Shown here one piece after another: positions 1-6,528 of a DNA stretch of 9,720 bases. The notes under the pieces were generated by a model, which did no database searches, was not told the DNA's origin, and was given only the letters and a program-made list of their open reading frames with translations. Origin of the DNA: an uncultured Mycoplasmatota bacterium (GTDB taxonomy: Bacteria > Bacillota_I > Bacilli_A > RF39 > UBA660); assembly GCA_946491675.1 (NCBI GenBank), contig CAMLYN010000034.1, positions 1-9,720 of the forward strand, in the 5' to 3' direction. Positions within the stretch are counted from its first letter, which is position 1, and every line of letters starts with the position of its first letter. The position numbers and the translations under genes are program-made.

Positions 1-15
1 CCTTATAAAATAAGG
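1..15. repeat. Hairpin truncated by the left window edge
   Basis: CCTTAT and ATAAGG form a perfect 6-bp inverted repeat around AAA. The right arm continues into GCTTTA, so the stem probably extends left beyond the window (AAAGCC... would pair). It could be a terminator of a gene off the left end or a structured leader; the missing half decides which. A second weak hairpin, GAAATT-TTA-AATTTC, lies at 23-37. Confidence 0.35.
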
Positions 16-55
16 CTTTATGGAAATTTTAAATTTCAAAACTGTCAAAGTTGGG

Positions 56-64
56 ATTATATCA
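56..64 (-). promoter_or_regulatory. Possible leftward promoter for a gene off the left end
   Basis: On the minus strand the sequence TGATATAAT is an exact extended -10 element (TGn plus TATAAT, hexamer at 56-61). It lies just past the mutS terminator. The -35 region 17 bp upstream is T-rich (TTTTTA) and weak. A transcript from here would run left through the two small hairpins at 23-37 and 1-15 and leave the window, so its gene is unseen. In such AT-rich DNA, -10 matches also occur by chance. Confidence 0.35.
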
Positions 65-80
65 CGAATTATGATAATTA

Positions 81-109
81 AAAAGCCTAAATTTATTATA
101 TTTAGACTT
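81..109 (-). terminator. Intrinsic terminator of mutS
   Basis: Read on the minus strand, AAGTCTAAAT and ATTTAGGCTT form a 10-bp stem with one G-U pair around a 7-nt loop (arms at 100-109 and 83-92). It ends in a short run of five T before AATTA. The first arm overlaps the mutS stop codon at 108-110. The T-run is short, so termination may be partial. It implies that mutS is the last gene of its transcript and that no mutL follows within the same tight operon. Confidence 0.65.
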
Positions 110-2642
110 ATTTAATTTTTTCTTTTAATTCATATAAAAAGGTAATTGCCTCCAAAGGTGTCATTTCTAAAGGATTAACTTTTTTAAGTTCTTTTTCAAC
201 AACTGACTCTTCTTTAATTAGGTCATCCAAAGGTAAAGCTTCTTGAATAATAAAATCTCTTTTTTTCTCTTTACTTTCATAAACATTTAAAATTTGGTTA
301 GCTCTTTTAATCAAAGAATCAGGTAAATTAGCTAATTTAGCGACATGAATACCATAACTTTTATCGATACTACCGTTTTTAATTTTATGTAAAAATGTGA
401 TGTTACCATCTTCTTCATGAGCAGAAACGTGAATGTTTTTCAAGTTAGTTAAATTATTTTCTAAATCAGTCAACTCATGATAATGAGTTGAAAATAAAGT
501 TTTACATTTAATATGATCATGAATATATTCAATGATAGCTTGAGCTAAAGCCATTCCATCAAAAGTTGCTGTTCCTCGACCTAATTCATCAAATAAAATT
601 AATGAATTACTAGTAGCATTACTAATGGCATTATTTGCTTCTTTCATTTCAACCATAAAAGTTGATTCACCGCTAACTAAATCGTCACTTGCGCCAATTC
701 TAGTAAATATTGCATCAAAAATTGGCAAAGTCGCTTCACGAGCTGGAACAAAGCAGCCAATTTGAGCCATAATAACGGTAATCGCTAATTGACGCATATA
801 TGTTGACTTACCAGCCATATTAGGACCTGTTATCAATAAAATATTAGTCTTATCGTCCATAACAATATCATTAGGAACATATTCTGATTCTATTACTTGT
901 TCTACTACTGGATGGCGATCATCAATAATCTTAATAATTCTCTCATCAGTTAAAGTTGGTCGCACATAGTTATAATTTGAAGATACATTAGCAAATGCTT
1001 GTAAGCAGTCAATCTCACTAATAACTTTAGAAATATTTTGTAATTTAGGAATATATTTTTTAACTTTATCTCTAATTTCATTAAATAATTGATATTCTAA
1101 ATCAACGATTTTTTCTTCAGCATTTAAAATTAAGTTTTCTTTTTCTTTTAAAATTGGACTAATATATCTTTCACAATTAGATAAAGTTTGTTTTCTTTCA
1201 TAACCATATTCATCTTTGATTAAGTTAATATTACCTTTTGATATTTCAATATAATAGCCAAATACTTTGTTATAGCCTACTTTTAAATTTTTAATGCCAG
1301 TTCTATCACGTTCTTCATTTTCAAACTTAGCAATAAAATCTTTACCACCCTTTCGTAATTCTTTAAGTTCATCTAATTCTTGATTATATCCTTCTTTAAT
1401 TAAATATCCCTCTTTAATTGTAATAGGTGGATTTTCATAAATACTTATTTCTAACAAATTATATAAATCTTCTAAAGTTTCAATATTTTTATAAAAGTTA
1501 ATTTTAGTTAAAATATCGCGAATATTAGGTAAAACTTTTAAAGAATTTTTAAGTTGAAGCATGTCACGAGCATTAGCAGAGCCAAAGGCAATTCGTCCAG
1601 ATAAGCGTTCTAAATCATATACTTCTAGTAAGTATTTTTCTAAGTCATTAGTTAAAATAAATTCTTCTAATAACTTTTCGATACAATCATAACGTCTTTC
1701 AATTTCTTTTTTATCAACTAAAGGATTTTCGATAAAATTTTTAAGTAGCCGAGATCCCATTGCAGTTTTAGTTTTATCTAATAACCAAATTAAAGAATGA
1801 TTTCTTTGTTTTAATCTTAAAGTTTCAGTTAACTCCAAATTTCTTTTAGTATGAATATCCATTTTTAAATAGTTTTTATTTTCTCTAATAATTGCTTTTT
1901 GTAAATGTGATAGATCTCTAAATTGGGTGTAATTAACATAACTTAATAGATATTTAATAGCTTCAATTAATCTAATATCAGATATGTCTTCATATATATA
2001 CTTATATTGTTCTAAATCTAATTTGTTATCAAAAATAGAAACAGTTATTTTAAAATTGTTTTTTAATAGCGAATAAACATCTTTGTTAAAACTCTCACTT
2101 ACAACAACTTCTTTAATACTAAGACTTACTATTTCACTAACCAATTTAGTTGGATTATGTTCTAGTAAAAAAGTAAATATCTCGCCAGTAGTTATATCGC
2201 CATAACAAACAGCATATCCATAATTAAAGTCAATAATACTACCGATGTAATTATTTTCTTTTTCATTTAATGATTCATTGAATAAAGTCCCACTACTGAT
2301 AATTTGTACCATACCTCGTTTAACGATACCTTTAGCAGCTTTAGGATCTTCTAACTGCTCACAAATGCCTACTTTATAACCTTTTGCTACTAGTTTTTCA
2401 ATATAAACATTAGCAGAATGATAAGGAACACCACACATAGGAATTCTTTCTTCAAGTCCTGCTGATTTACCAGTTAAAGTAAGTTCCAATTCATGAGAAG
2501 CTGTAATAGCGTCTTCAAAAAACATCTCATAAAAATCACCTAAGCGATAAAAAATAATTATATCTTTATTTTGTTTTTTAGTTTCAATATATTGACGCAT
2601 CATTGGCGTTACTTTATTTAAGTCGACACTATCTAAAGTCAT
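108..2642 (-). CDS. mutS: DNA mismatch repair protein MutS
   Basis: MutS binds base mismatches and small loops in newly replicated DNA and starts repair with MutL. The 844 residues match the usual length and show the full domain order. The N-terminal mismatch-binding domain carries GDFYEMF (35-41), with the Phe-x-Glu pair F37/E39 that stacks on the mismatch. Connector, lever and clamp regions follow. The ATPase has Walker A GPNMAGKST (606-614), the signature DDLVSGESTFMVEM (653-666), Walker B LILFDELGRGT (681-691, D685/E686) and the C-terminal helix-turn-helix GIHVAKLANLP (764-774). The C-terminal tail, NPLEMTPLEAITFLYELKEK, is typical of Firmicutes MutS. The ATG is preceded by GGTGAT at 2648-2653 and an in-frame TGA, so the start is firm. 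It is transcribed alone or nearly so: a terminator lies upstream at 2682-2707 and another overlaps its end. mutL is not in the window. Confidence 0.97.
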   Translation of the reverse strand: MTLDSVDLNKVTPMMRQYIETKKQNKDIIIFYRLGDFYEMFFEDAITASHELELTLTGKSAGLEERIPMCGVPYHSANVYIEKLVAKGYKVGICEQLEDPKAAKGIVKRGMVQIISSGTLFNESLNEKENNYIGSIIDFNYGYAVCYGDITTGEIFTFLLEHNPTKLVSEIVSLSIKEVVVSESFNKDVYSLLKNNFKITVSIFDNKLDLEQYKYIYEDISDIRLIEAIKYLLSYVNYTQFRDLSHLQKAIIRENKNYLKMDIHTKRNLELTETLRLKQRNHSLIWLLDKTKTAMGSRLLKNFIENPLVDKKEIERRYDCIEKLLEEFILTNDLEKYLLEVYDLERLSGRIAFGSANARDMLQLKNSLKVLPNIRDILTKINFYKNIETLEDLYNLLEISIYENPPITIKEGYLIKEGYNQELDELKELRKGGKDFIAKFENEERDRTGIKNLKVGYNKVFGYYIEISKGNINLIKDEYGYERKQTLSNCERYISPILKEKENLILNAEEKIVDLEYQLFNEIRDKVKKYIPKLQNISKVISEIDCLQAFANVSSNYNYVRPTLTDERIIKIIDDRHPVVEQVIESEYVPNDIVMDDKTNILLITGPNMAGKSTYMRQLAITVIMAQIGCFVPAREATLPIFDAIFTRIGASDDLVSGESTFMVEMKEANNAISNATSNSLILFDELGRGTATFDGMALAQAIIEYIHDHIKCKTLFSTHYHELTDLENNLTNLKNIHVSAHEEDGNITFLHKIKNGSIDKSYGIHVAKLANLPDSLIKRANQILNVYESKEKKRDFIIQEALPLDDLIKEESVVEKELKKVNPLEMTPLEAITFLYELKEKIK

Positions 2643-2660
2643 TTTACATCACCAGTAACT

Positions 2661-2669
2661 ATTTTACCA
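2661..2669 (-). promoter_or_regulatory. Candidate mutS promoter (extended -10)
   Basis: The minus strand reads TGGTAAAAT, an extended -10 with one mismatch in the hexamer, 7 nt before the GGTGAT ribosome-binding site of mutS. The -35 position is only a T-run from the upstream terminator. Transcription from here would give a leader of about a dozen bases. It is supported by the terminator just upstream, which would otherwise cut mutS off from transcription. Confidence 0.35.
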
Positions 2670-2681
2670 AAAATTTCAAGC

Positions 2682-2707
2682 AAAAAAAAGCTGTATTTAA
2701 GCTTTTT
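2682..2707 (-). terminator. Intrinsic terminator after the coiled-coil membrane protein gene
   Basis: On the minus strand AAAAAGCT and AGCTTTTT form a perfect 8-bp stem (arms 2700-2707 and 2685-2692) around the loop TAAATAC. The T-run continues for three more bases (2684-2682). It sits 12 bp after the stop of the 227-residue gene and 40 bp before mutS. The other strand also ends in five T, so it may work weakly in both directions. Confidence 0.75.
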
Positions 2708-2719
2708 CAAATAAAAATA

Positions 2720-3403
2720 TTATTTATATGGTGAAAGTAATTTTTTTTGAAAAGAAGGAGTGTCTTGATGATCATTATCATATTGATTATTTAATAAATC
2801 TTCACATAAACTAGCAATAGCAACTTCTCGTTTGCGTTGAATATCATTTATTTCTTCTTGTAGAAGATTTTTTTTATCTGTTTTTCCTTTAATCGCATGT
2901 TCTATGCTATGAATAGATTTATTTAATATATTTATGCTACCTTGAACTGTTTTTAATTCTTTTTCAATATTTATAATATCATTATCTAATTCTTCAATAG
3001 ATAAATTACTAAGTTGGTTTACCTCAGAAGTAATATGTTCTTTATAATCTTTAATTATTTTAGTAGAAATAATTAAAGTATATGCTAAACCAAACAAATT
3101 CAACATACCAGTACTAGAAATAATAGAAAATAATCCTATAAAAACAGTAATTGGAACTATTAATATTAAACCAACTAATAATGCCATTAATTTTAAATTA
3201 TTTTTAAATTTAGGAAAATTAATAAGGCGATATTTTAAATTTTTCTTTTTTGAGTGTTCAAGACTTAAATTAATAACATCTTCTTCTTTCTTTTTCTTTT
3301 TATTTTGGGTTTTATCAAGTTCACTTTCTGCTTTATTAATTGTTAAATCTAATTCAGCTATTTGTGACTCAATTAATTTTATTCGTTCTAAATATTTGTC
3401 CAT
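2720..3403 (-). CDS. Unrecognised coiled-coil protein with two membrane helices
   Basis: I do not recognise this 227-residue protein. Residues 1-55 are a charged, heptad-like helix (ERIKLIESQIAELDLTINKA) ending in a lysine-rich stretch (KKKKKEED). Two hydrophobic segments follow at about 70-94 and 96-115, joined by a very short turn, so they probably form a membrane hairpin with both ends on the same side; the lysine-rich flank suggests the cytoplasm. Residues 120-195 are a second long coiled coil with Leu/Ile spacing, and the last 25 residues are polar. There is no signal peptide or enzymatic motif. The start has a good GAGAGG site 8 nt upstream. Its own -10 candidate and a terminator bracket it, so it can be a single-gene unit, although readthrough from ylbL, which ends 48 bp upstream, is possible. 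Role unknown; the shape suggests a membrane-tethered scaffold or oligomer. Confidence 0.8.
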   Translation of the reverse strand: MDKYLERIKLIESQIAELDLTINKAESELDKTQNKKKKKEEDVINLSLEHSKKKNLKYRLINFPKFKNNLKLMALLVGLILIVPITVFIGLFSIISSTGMLNLFGLAYTLIISTKIIKDYKEHITSEVNQLSNLSIEELDNDIINIEKELKTVQGSINILNKSIHSIEHAIKGKTDKKNLLQEEINDIQRKREVAIASLCEDLLNNQYDNDHQDTPSFQKKLLSPYK

Positions 3404-3422
3404 AAGTTTTTCCTCTCATAGC

Positions 3423-3455
3423 ATTATATTTTACATCATATATTTTATTTATCAA
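3423..3455 (-). promoter_or_regulatory. Candidate promoter in the ylbL to coiled-coil gene gap
   Basis: On the minus strand TTGATA (3450-3455) is followed after 16 bp by TAAAAT (3428-3433), which overlaps a perfect TATAAT (3423-3428). The -35 hexamer straddles the ylbL stop codon. The 48-bp gap has no terminator hairpin, so the downstream gene could be served both by this promoter and by readthrough from ylbL. Confidence 0.4.
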
Positions 3456-4453
3456 GATAAATTTCTTAAATAATTAATCGCATCATCAATATGTTTAACT
3501 TCAACTAATTTTATATCTAAATTTTCTTCATTAATAGTTTTTAAGGCTTCTTCATAGTTATCCGTAGGGACAAAAAACAAATCAGCTTTTTCTTTAACTG
3601 CTGCTTTTATTTTATATTCAATTCCACCGATTACACCAACATTTCCAAATTCATCAATTGTCCCAGTTCCAACTATTTTTAGTCCTTTAGTCAAATCTTC
3701 CATAGTTAAATAATCGTAGATTGATAAACTCATCATAAAACCTCCTGAAGGACCAGATTCTGATTTTTTAAAATTAATAGAAACATCTTTAGATGGAATA
3801 ACTTCTTTGGTTTCACTAACCATTATTCCGATTAATTGTTCACCGTCGATTGTTACTTTATTAGCGTATCTTGTGTATTCCACTCCATTATTAATAACTT
3901 TTAAACTTAATTGTTCATTTTCTTTAATTACATTTAAAGCATCTTCTTTACTAGTTATTTTGATGCCATTTATTTCAGTAATCGTGTCTCCTATTTTTAA
4001 ATCAGTATCAGCATTTTCATAAATATAAATAATATTGACTTGGCGATTCTTAATTTCATAGTCAAGGCCTGCTTTATCAAACGCTACCATAATAGCATTT
4101 TGATTAGCTTCTTCTAATAATAAATGATTGCGATAGTTATTTTCTTCAATCGTTTCATTTGTAGCAATAACTTCCTCTTTTTTTATAATATCCCAATCAT
4201 CGTTAAAATAAGCCATTATAAGAGTTGGAATAGTTGCTTTAAATTCAGAAATGTAGGCCAAATTTAATGAACCATTTATTTCACATCCATCTTCGACATC
4301 TAACCTTTCAGACACATCAATTAAGCCTCCTGGAGTATCGATATAATAAGGTAATTCAAAAGTAAAAACAAAAAATAAAATAATTAATAGCAATAAAAAT
4401 TTATAGTTTTCTTTGATAAATAATTTAGTTTGGACATATAGTTTATTAAGCAT
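3452..4453 (-). CDS. ylbL: YlbL-type membrane PDZ / Lon-like serine protease
   Basis: This is a cell-surface ATP-independent protease with a Lon-type catalytic domain. The 333 residues start with a short cytoplasmic end and one membrane helix (about 18-33, LLLLIILFFVFTFELPYY). An extracellular region follows, then a PDZ-like substrate-binding segment at about 140-200 (DLKIGDTITEINGIKITSKE), then the S16 (Lon) domain. The catalytic serine is S236 in SGPSGG and the lysine K281 in GGIEYKIKAA, followed by ADLFFVP. Family members more often read PSAG; here it is PSGG. In Bacillus subtilis YlbL helps degrade the SOS cell-division inhibitor YneA; whether that substrate exists here is unknown. The ATG has a perfect AAGGAGG 7 nt upstream. 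It diverges from ylbJ across 31 bp, so its promoter must lie inside ylbJ; the best match I see is a lone TATACT at 4503-4508 without a good -35. Confidence 0.9.
   Translation of the reverse strand: MLNKLYVQTKLFIKENYKFLLLLIILFFVFTFELPYYIDTPGGLIDVSERLDVEDGCEINGSLNLAYISEFKATIPTLIMAYFNDDWDIIKKEEVIATNETIEENNYRNHLLLEEANQNAIMVAFDKAGLDYEIKNRQVNIIYIYENADTDLKIGDTITEINGIKITSKEDALNVIKENEQLSLKVINNGVEYTRYANKVTIDGEQLIGIMVSETKEVIPSKDVSINFKKSESGPSGGFMMSLSIYDYLTMEDLTKGLKIVGTGTIDEFGNVGVIGGIEYKIKAAVKEKADLFFVPTDNYEEALKTINEENLDIKLVEVKHIDDAINYLRNLS
4413..4442 (+). promoter_or_regulatory. Candidate ylbJ promoter inside the 5' end of ylbL
   Basis: TTGATA (4413-4418) and TATAGT (4437-4442) are separated by 18 bp, each one mismatch from the housekeeping consensus. 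The same stretch also reads CATATAGT, which resembles the sigma-E type -10 (CATACA-T) with a poor -35, so a sporulation-type promoter is an alternative reading. It lies within codons 4-14 of ylbL on the opposite strand, so the two 5' transcripts would overlap. Confidence 0.4.
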
Positions 4454-4462
4454 TTAAAAACC

Positions 4463-4472
4463 TCCTTAAGGA
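4463..4472. promoter_or_regulatory. Palindrome joining the two divergent ribosome-binding sites
   Basis: TCCTTAAGGA is a perfect 10-bp palindrome in the 31-bp ylbL/ylbJ gap. Its minus strand carries the ylbL AAGGAGG and its plus strand the ylbJ AAGGAAAG, so both genes' ribosome-binding sites share the same ten base pairs. The ylbJ leader therefore also contains the complement of a ribosome-binding site (CCTCC). Confidence 0.6.
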
Positions 4473-4484
4473 AAGTGATTTGAT

Positions 4485-5450
4485 TTGAAAAAAATATTAT
4501 TTAGTATATTAATAATGATATGTTTAATTATTTGTGGTTATGAAATATTGAGTGAATCAGAAACCATAATGAATGCAGTATCGTTTTCTTTCAATATTTG
4601 GATTACTAATGTTTTTCCTTCATTATTTCCTTTCTTTGTTTTATCAGAAATATTAATGAACTATGGTTTTATCGAGTTAATTGGTGAATTATTTAAACCT
4701 TTATTTGAAAAATTATTTAAAATTAATGGTAATGCGGCTTTTGTTTTTATCATGAGTTTGATCTCAGGATTTCCTAGTAACGCAAAATACACAAGAGAAT
4801 TATATCTCCAAAACAAATTAACCGCTAAAGAAGCTACTAAAATATTAATGTTCAGTCATTTTTCTAATCCTTTATTTATTTTAGGAGCTATTTCAATTAC
4901 CTTTTTAAATGACAAAAGATTAGGAATAATTATAATGATATCACATTATTTAAGTAATATAATTATCGGTCTTATTTTTAGAAATTATAATCCTGGTAAA
5001 GTAACTAATGATAAGTTTTCATTAAAAAATGCCATTATGCAGATGCATTATAAAAGGATTAATAACAATAAAAGATTCGGCGCTATTATTACTAATTCTT
5101 TAGTTAATAGCATTAATACATTATTATTAATTTTAGGTGTTATAACAACATTTTTAATTATAACTACTATTATAGATAATAATTTTCATTTATCTTTATT
5201 AAATAAATCATTAATTAGTGGCTTTTTAGAAATGACTCAAGGGTTAAAACATGTTAGTTTGTTAAATACTTTAAGCGAATATAAAGCCATTTTAATATGT
5301 ATGATAATTTCTTTTGGTGGTTTATCAGTTCACACACAAATTTTAAGTATTATTAGTGATACTGAAATAAAATATAAACCTTTTTTATTAGCAAGAATTA
5401 TCCATGTTATAATTTCTAGTACTATTTGTTATTTATTAGTGATTTTTTAA
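4485..5450 (+). CDS. ylbJ: YlbJ/SpoVV-like membrane transporter (Gate domain family)
   Basis: This is a multi-pass inner-membrane protein of the nucleoside-recognition/Gate fold. In Bacillus subtilis the homologue YlbJ (SpoVV) moves dipicolinic acid out of the mother cell towards the forespore. The 321 residues are shorter than the roughly 400 in Bacillus. Seen here: an N-terminal membrane helix (about 3-20), SLFPFFVLSE (46-55), the first Gate motif SGFPSNAKYTRE (94-105), FSHFSNPLFILG (123-134), a hydrophobic helix at about 204-228 and the second Gate motif SFGGLSVHTQIL (276-287). The start is TTG at 4485: an in-frame TGA lies at 4476-4478, AAGGAAAG (4468-4475) is 9 nt upstream, and the next Met (residue 11) would cut the first helix. 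ylbJ and ylbL are also close neighbours in Bacillus. Sporulation cannot be inferred from this gene alone; another exported substrate is possible. Confidence 0.85.
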   Translation: MKKILFSILIMICLIICGYEILSESETIMNAVSFSFNIWITNVFPSLFPFFVLSEILMNYGFIELIGELFKPLFEKLFKINGNAAFVFIMSLISGFPSNAKYTRELYLQNKLTAKEATKILMFSHFSNPLFILGAISITFLNDKRLGIIIMISHYLSNIIIGLIFRNYNPGKVTNDKFSLKNAIMQMHYKRINNNKRFGAIITNSLVNSINTLLLILGVITTFLIITTIIDNNFHLSLLNKSLISGFLEMTQGLKHVSLLNTLSEYKAILICMIISFGGLSVHTQILSIISDTEIKYKPFLLARIIHVIISSTICYLLVIF

Positions 5451-5457
5451 GCACTAA
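5436..5457. repeat. Weak hairpin over the overlapping convergent stop codons
   Basis: TTAGTG (5436-5441) and CACTAA (5452-5457) pair around 10 nt that hold both stop codons (TTAA at 5447-5450). Neither strand has a T-run after the stem, so it does not look like a normal intrinsic terminator. It is the only candidate signal between ylbJ and the converging prepilin gene. Confidence 0.3.
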
Positions 5458-5962
5458 AATCAATATTTTCAATATTTGACAATTGATCATTAAATGGGTA
5501 AATTACTTTAATTCCAAAATTTTGATCTTTAAAATTATCATTGTAAATTGGAATATCAATAATTAATAAAGAATTATCGACATAACTACGAAATGTCGCA
5601 GCATTAGCTATACTTATTTTAGCGTTCTTAATATAACTATCATCTGGTAAAGAAGTGGTATAACTACCAAACTGAACAGTATTATTATCATAATCAATAT
5701 CTAATTTATCACTTGTTCCATCAGCATAATAAAATTCAATACAGTATGAACCACAATTGCGTAAAGTATCAACTGAATTACTATTTAATTTTTTATTAAT
5801 TTCGTTACTAATCAATGATTGTTTATTTAATAATTCTGTTTTTAAACCACTATTATTATATAAATTTTTTAAGCCTATTACTATTTGAAATAAGAAAACA
5901 GCAATGACCATTACCAAAGAAAAAGATACTATTAACTCAACAACAGTAAAACCTTTTTTCAT
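5447..5962 (-). CDS. Prepilin-like protein (minor pilin / pseudopilin)
   Basis: This is a 171-residue fibre subunit of the type IV pilin-like class. The N-terminus MKKG followed by FTVVELIVSF is a prepilin peptidase site: cleavage after G4, F5 as the mature first residue, and Glu at mature position 5 (E9). The hydrophobic assembly helix runs to about residue 28. The polar C-terminal domain, about 140 residues, has a close cysteine pair (C70, C74 in CGSYC) that could form a disulfide. Length and sequence fit a minor pilin of the GspJ/PilW/ComGF sort, but I cannot assign it closer. I chose ATG 5962 because AAAGGAG lies 8 nt upstream; an in-frame TTG at 5980 would place that site inside the gene and add residues before the leader. 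It follows the other prepilin gene by 14 bp. Its stop overlaps the ylbJ stop by 4 bp from the opposite strand. Confidence 0.85.
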   Translation of the reverse strand: MKKGFTVVELIVSFSLVMVIAVFLFQIVIGLKNLYNNSGLKTELLNKQSLISNEINKKLNSNSVDTLRNCGSYCIEFYYADGTSDKLDIDYDNNTVQFGSYTTSLPDDSYIKNAKISIANAATFRSYVDNSLLIIDIPIYNDNFKDQNFGIKVIYPFNDQLSNIENIDFSA

Positions 5963-5970
5963 AATTAATT

Positions 5971-5977
5971 CTCCTTT
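5971..5977 (-). promoter_or_regulatory. Ribosome-binding site that sets the prepilin start
   Basis: The minus strand reads AAAGGAG, 8 nt before ATG 5962. It overlaps the TGA stop of the upstream prepilin gene, which suggests translational coupling, and it rules out the in-frame TTG at 5980 as the main start. Confidence 0.75.
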
Positions 5978-6474
5978 CAAATTTTAATTTTTAATGTGGC
6001 ATAAGTATCGTCATTAAATTCAACAATTAAACGATAGTTACTTTCTTTTGAGTTATTAATATATTTGATAAATTCTTTCATTTTCTCACTAAAATTAGTA
6101 GTAGTAATATTATTTTTTAAATCAGTTATATCTTCTTTAGTAAATAAAATAGTTTTAATATTAGATTGTTTCAATAGTGATTCGCAATAAATATATTCAG
6201 TAAAATATTGGCTATCACATGATGTGATATCAATATATGAATAATTATTTTCATTTAATGAGTTAATTAGTTTTTCTAGTCCATCTGTTGCTATATAATC
6301 TTTTACATTGTTTACTAAATACAGATTGTTGACATTATTATAGCGAAATGACCGACTATAGCTATTGCTAATCGATATAAATTGTGTATAAATAATTACT
6401 AAACTTGTTAAAACGACAGTTGAAACAGCAATTGTTTCTGCCAAAACAAAACCCTTTTTATTATTTTTTTTCAT
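5977..6474 (-). CDS. Prepilin-like protein (minor pilin / pseudopilin), first of pair
   Basis: A 165-residue prepilin. The leader MKKNNKKG has the basic charge expected, with cleavage after G8, F9 as the mature first residue and Glu at mature position 5 (E13 in FVLAETIAVS). The hydrophobic helix runs to about residue 32. The globular part is rich in Asn, Ser, Tyr and Ile and has two cysteines (C86, C97) that may pair. It resembles GspI/GspH or ComG minor pilins only in general layout. The ATG has AAGGAG 6 nt upstream. It is the first gene of a two-gene leftward unit that diverges from the secretion ATPase gene, so the three probably serve one machine. No major pilin, platform protein or prepilin peptidase is next to it. 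Confidence 0.85.
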   Translation of the reverse strand: MKKNNKKGFVLAETIAVSTVVLTSLVIIYTQFISISNSYSRSFRYNNVNNLYLVNNVKDYIATDGLEKLINSLNENNYSYIDITSCDSQYFTEYIYCESLLKQSNIKTILFTKEDITDLKNNITTTNFSEKMKEFIKYINNSKESNYRLIVEFNDDTYATLKIKI

Positions 6475-6491
6475 ATTTATCTCCTTTTAGC

Positions 6492-6520
6492 TTGAAATTA
6501 TCCTGAATATATTATATAAT
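6492..6520 (+). promoter_or_regulatory. Promoter of the GspE/PilB-type ATPase gene
   Basis: TTGAAA (6492-6497), a 17-bp spacer and a perfect TATAAT (6515-6520) make this the best housekeeping-type promoter in the window. The expected start near 6527 gives a leader of about 43 nt with AGGGG 8-9 nt before the ATG. The -10 box lies in the right half of a 26-bp palindrome. Confidence 0.7.
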
Positions 6521-6528
6521 ATTTTCAG
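6503..6528. promoter_or_regulatory. 26-bp palindrome overlapping two divergent -10 boxes
   Basis: The sequence from 6503 to 6528 is symmetric about 6515/6516 with 12 of 13 base pairs matching. The ends are CTGAA and TTCAG and the core is ATATTATATAATAT. It contains the rightward TATAAT (6515-6520) and the leftward TATAAT (6511-6516), which overlap by 2 bp. It is either the symmetric core of a divergent promoter, an operator, or both. Confidence 0.65.
6511..6516 (-). promoter_or_regulatory. Leftward -10 box for the prepilin pair
   Basis: The minus strand has a perfect TATAAT. The -35 position 17 bp upstream (TAGTTT) is poor, so this promoter looks weaker than its rightward partner or may need an activator. 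A start near 6504 gives a leader of about 30 nt that includes the AAGGAG site of the first prepilin gene. Confidence 0.5.

Noticed and set aside
254..265. T-run in mutS (A7 in the coding strand near the C-terminus) as a phase-variation site
   Set aside because: The frame is intact and A-runs of this length are common in DNA this AT-rich; nothing marks it as a switch.
3281..3304. A-rich stretch encoding poly-Lys in the coiled-coil gene as a frameshift site
   Set aside because: It is interrupted by other bases, keeps the frame, and the charged segment fits next to a membrane helix.
3807..4022. 71-codon open frame on the plus strand
   Set aside because: It lies wholly inside ylbL on the opposite strand, has no ribosome-binding site, and its sequence is only the complement of the conserved PDZ region.
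5963..5980. Prepilin start at TTG 5980
   Set aside because: It would put the AAAGGAG ribosome-binding site inside the gene and overlap the upstream stop; ATG 5962 gives a normal prepilin leader.
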